DNA from: Oscillospiraceae bacterium | Lineage (GTDB): Bacteria > Bacillota > Clostridia > Oscillospirales > Ruminococcaceae | Assembly: GCA_012520915.1 (NCBI GenBank) | Contig: JAAYNJ010000001.1 | Location: 1 to 44,096 of the forward strand | Length of the DNA: 44,096 nt | Reading direction: 5' to 3' | Part shown: piece by piece, positions 41,755 through 44,096 of the stretch | Layout of the letters: each line of letters opens with the position of its first letter | Numbering within the stretch: position 1 is the stretch's first letter | The notes under the pieces: generated by a model | The model's input: the letters and a program-made list of their open reading frames with translations, nothing else | Told to the model about the DNA's origin: nothing | Databases searched by the model: none | Made by a program: the position numbers and the translations under genes

Positions 41755-43472
41755 CTGATTTCCCCCTCTTGGGACTTTATCTGCGAAGCGAGGATTTCTT
41801 TATAAATCTCCGAAGTTTCCGCCAAGTATTCGTGGCTTCCTCTGTCTAAGATTTCGCCCCTTTCGAGGACTAAAATTTCGTCGGCTTCCCTGACCGTCGC
41901 AACCCTTTGGGCAACAACCAAAACGCCCTTGTCCGCAAACTTTTCCTTTATAGCTTCGCGGACTTTCTTTTCGGTCGCATAGTCCAAAGCGGAAAAACAG
42001 TCGTCAAAGATATAGAAATCCGATTCCCTGATAAGTCCGCGCGCTATCGAAAGCCTCTGTTTCTGACCGCCGGAAAAGTTCACGGCGTTTTGCGCTATGT
42101 GGGTATCGAGCCCTTCCGACGATTCTCTGAAAAAATCGCCCATCTGAACCATGTCCAAAACTTCCCATATCTCATCATCGCCGGCATCTTTCTTTCCGGT
42201 TTGGATATTTTCCCTTATACTGCCCGAAAATAAAAAGCTCGATTGCGGTATATATGTCACGATACCGCCGATTTCTTCCCTCGTAAGAGTCTGGATATTC
42301 CTGCCGTTCAGACAGATTCGCCCGTGAAAGGCATCGTAGTCGCGCAACAGAAGTTTTAAAACGGTGGATTTTCCGCTTCCTGTCGAGCCGATTATCGCCT
42401 TTGTTTCACCCTTGTTTAGAGTGAAGTTGAGGTTCCTCAAAGCCGCTCTGCGGGAACCGGGATAATAAAAATCGATATCCTTAAAACTTATCCCGATTAG
42501 CTCCGACTGCAGAGTGTCCTCTTTAATTTCAAGCAGCTCCTCGGTGGATAATACTTCCGAAATTCTGTCTATTGAAACCTTTGACCTCGGAATTATGGTA
42601 ATTATGGAGGCGAACTGCTGAATATTGGATAAACTTATCGACGCATATTCAATCAGACCGATTAAAACACCGAGCTTAATCGTTCCTATCTCGGCGCGGC
42701 CGCCGCCCATAAACAGAATGACTAAAATCAGAATATTGGTAAACAGCAGGATTAAGGGGCTTAACAGCATCATAGTCGATTCCGATTTGATGTTTGCGTC
42801 GTATGCCTCTTTCGTCGCCTTTTCGAATTCCCGAACCTCGTAGTCCGATTTGTTAAACGCCCTTATTACGCGAATTCCTCTTATGTTTTCCCTGAAAAGC
42901 TGATTTATCCGGTCTATCGAAAGGCGTATGCGGGAATACTGGGGGAGAGCTCTCGTCGTTAAAAACAAACCCAAAAGGAAGATTACCGGAATGATTATCA
43001 AAATGATCGACGCAAGCTTCGCGTCGAGCGAAAAGGAGACGACCAGCGCCCCGATGACGGTTATTGAAAGAGTGAAAATCTTTCTCAATGAGAGGTCAAT
43101 AAAATTCGAAACCTGCTTGACATCGTTTACCGTTCGCGTAATCAGCGTGGAGTTCGAAAAGTCGGCCCTCGTCTCCTTCGACCAGTCGATAACCTTTTCA
43201 AACAGATCCGCTCTCAAATCCCGCGATATTCCGGCAGTTGCCCTCGTCAAGAAATACAGCGAAATCATAAGAGCGACTATATTTAAAACCGTCGCCGCCA
43301 GCATGAGAAGACCCCTGTTTATTATGGCGGTCATGTCCTTCGCCATTATTCCGAAGTCTACGATATCAACCATCAAGCGGGGTATTAAAAGCTGTGCGAA
43401 CACCCAGACGGTCGCAAAGAACAGCTGGGCGACTATAAATTTCGAATATTTTTTTGCATACCTTAAAAGCAT
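41751..43472 (-). CDS. Heterodimeric ABC exporter, subunit with canonical signature and altered Walker B
   Basis: 573 aa. A six-TM domain (to about residue 320) is followed by Walker A GSTGSGKST, signature FSGGQKQRLSIARG and Walker B FYIFDDCFSALD, where the catalytic Glu is Asp. Read with the partner's ISQGE signature, this gives one degenerate and one consensus ATP site, the hallmark of heterodimeric exporters. It is first in the operon, with a probable promoter at 43513-43541. The overlap ATGA couples it to the second subunit. Confidence 0.88.
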   Translation of the reverse strand: MLLRYAKKYSKFIVAQLFFATVWVFAQLLIPRLMVDIVDFGIMAKDMTAIINRGLLMLAATVLNIVALMISLYFLTRATAGISRDLRADLFEKVIDWSKETRADFSNSTLITRTVNDVKQVSNFIDLSLRKIFTLSITVIGALVVSFSLDAKLASIILIIIPVIFLLGLFLTTRALPQYSRIRLSIDRINQLFRENIRGIRVIRAFNKSDYEVREFEKATKEAYDANIKSESTMMLLSPLILLFTNILILVILFMGGGRAEIGTIKLGVLIGLIEYASISLSNIQQFASIITIIPRSKVSIDRISEVLSTEELLEIKEDTLQSELIGISFKDIDFYYPGSRRAALRNLNFTLNKGETKAIIGSTGSGKSTVLKLLLRDYDAFHGRICLNGRNIQTLTREEIGGIVTYIPQSSFLFSGSIRENIQTGKKDAGDDEIWEVLDMVQMGDFFRESSEGLDTHIAQNAVNFSGGQKQRLSIARGLIRESDFYIFDDCFSALDYATEKKVREAIKEKFADKGVLVVAQRVATVREADEILVLERGEILDRGSHEYLAETSEIYKEILASQIKSQEGEIR

Positions 43473-43512
43473 ATTGTCTTTTTCCTTTAAACTTTTTCAG
43501 CTGATAAGGGTA

Positions 43513-43541
43513 ATTATACCCGCAAACGGGGGAATTGAGAA
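43513..43541 (-). promoter_or_regulatory. Promoter candidate of the ABC exporter operon
   Basis: Minus strand: TTCTCA (43536-43541), a 17-bp spacer and TATAAT (43513-43518), preceded by TTTGCGGG. The core matches the HD-gene promoter (33083-33111). Confidence 0.5.
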
Positions 43542-43670
43542 ATATATTAAACGGAGAACAGGGGACGGCGAGAGGCTTTCGATATGTACGAATCAACGCA
43601 AAAAAACGCACACTTCAAAGGTTTATGCGATAAAAAACCTGCATGAAATGTGCGGTAAGTCGGATTTTAT

Positions 43671-43700
43671 AAATAAAAAAATAACCTCCATTCCGAGGTT
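43671..43700 (-). terminator. Terminator of the partial methyltransferase gene
   Basis: AACCTC (43683-43688) pairs with GAGGTT (43695-43700) around CATTCC. On the minus strand the hairpin is followed by ATTTTTTTATTT (43671-43682), an intrinsic terminator for the gene that ends at 43754. Confidence 0.75.
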
Positions 43701-43753
43701 TTTATAGAGTAAGCAGGGGAGAGTCCGAACCACAACAAAAATCTTAAGTATTA

Positions 43754-44096
43754 TCACTTGATTTTACAAACAAATAGATAATGATTACTTGCACCTAATA
43801 ATTCTTCTTTGTCACAATGAGCAAGGTGCCAGTCAATATATCTTTCATAAGATAGGTCACTCATATTATCAATCTGTTTTTGTAACAATTCAGAAAATCC
43901 ACTGGTAGCAATTTTTCTAATGATTGTAAGATTTTCCATTTCAAGCATTTCAATACATTCTGATAAGGTAAAGAATATAAAAGGTCTGTTAATAAGTCTT
44001 TGTGTGTTAGGGTTATATCCTTCTGTTTCAAAATAATTTGCTTCATAAACCATTTCCGTCATTGGAATCATATCATGGTTGATAAAGGATACTAGG
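43754..44096 (-). CDS. C-terminal part of a SAM-dependent methyltransferase-like protein (5' end outside window)
   Basis: The frame is open through the right window edge (reading LVSFINHD before the first in-window Met), so it is a partial gene with about 114 residues seen. The stretch FINHDMIPMTEMVYEANYF and the closing ASNHYLFVCKIK are like the C-terminal segment of class I methyltransferases, whose last strand often ends SNHYxxV. The SAM-binding motifs lie outside the window, so this call is tentative. It ends at a strong terminator. Confidence 0.55.
   Translation of the reverse strand, partial: LVSFINHDMIPMTEMVYEANYFETEGYNPNTQRLINRPFIFFTLSECIEMLEMENLTIIRKIATSGFSELLQKQIDNMSDLSYERYIDWHLAHCDKEELLGASNHYLFVCKIK

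Noticed and set aside
42928-43707. 259-aa plus-strand ORF opposite the ABC exporter gene
   Set aside because: Antisense to the conserved TM domain of the exporter; no family features and no ribosome site.
43706-43737. tRNA-like 3' end (minus-strand GGTTCGGACTCTCCCCTGC)
   Set aside because: Only a T-loop-like string was seen; no acceptor stem, D arm or anticodon arm could be folded around it.

Overview
The window looks like a chromosomal segment of a low-to-moderate GC Clostridia-type Firmicute. The evidence is a sortase-type VPRTG surface protein, lipoproteins with LxxC lipoboxes, strong GGAGG ribosome binding sites, frequent GTG/TTG starts, TTGACA/TATAAT promoters, and many families typical of Clostridia: EFR1 flavodoxin-ferredoxin, CPBP proteases, SdpRI, LytTR-DUF3021, and an SbcCD-like YhaNO pair. 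No rRNA, confident tRNA, CRISPR array, transposase or phage structural gene was seen. The species cannot be named from the sequence alone.

Layout. 1-1355 (+) is the 3' end of a parallel beta-helix cell-wall protein. From about 1.7 to 29.9 kb every gene is on the minus strand. First come a 7TM diguanylate cyclase, then a lipoprotein and a LytTR/DUF3021 regulatory pair that share tandem operator repeats. Next are an endonuclease III-like glycosylase, an isoprenylcysteine-methyltransferase-like enzyme, an unknown protein, a second lipoprotein, an M50-like protease, the SbcC/SbcD-like operon, an autoregulated SdpR/SdpI pair, a membrane phosphoesterase and a three-gene ABC transporter. A glycosyltransferase/flavoprotein pair and a GyrI-like protein follow. 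Between 20 and 30 kb there is an unusual concentration of CPBP-type membrane proteins (four) and alpha/beta hydrolases (four), mixed with EFR1, an alkyltransferase-like protein, small membrane proteins and a tandem-duplicated pair of 55-57 aa membrane peptides.

Accessory region, 29.9-39.8 kb. A plus-strand two-gene module (30047-32244) encodes an HsdM-like N6-adenine methylase fused to an HsdS-type target-recognition domain, but its catalytic NPPY/F motif has decayed to NMPM. It is translationally coupled to an unrecognised 176-aa protein and driven by a strong promoter carrying two dyad operators. This is the best candidate for an undescribed system in the window. An HD-domain hydrolase (-) and a 15-repeat TPR-like protein (+) follow. 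Then comes the internally deleted remnant of a short-chain dehydrogenase, and a complete AT-rich type II restriction-modification island: controller protein with C-box, PD-(D/E)xK endonuclease resembling ApaLI, cytosine-C5 methyltransferase and Vsr.

39.9-43.5 kb (-) is a heterodimeric ABC exporter with complementary degenerate motifs in its two halves. The window ends in the C-terminal part of a methyltransferase-like protein (-).
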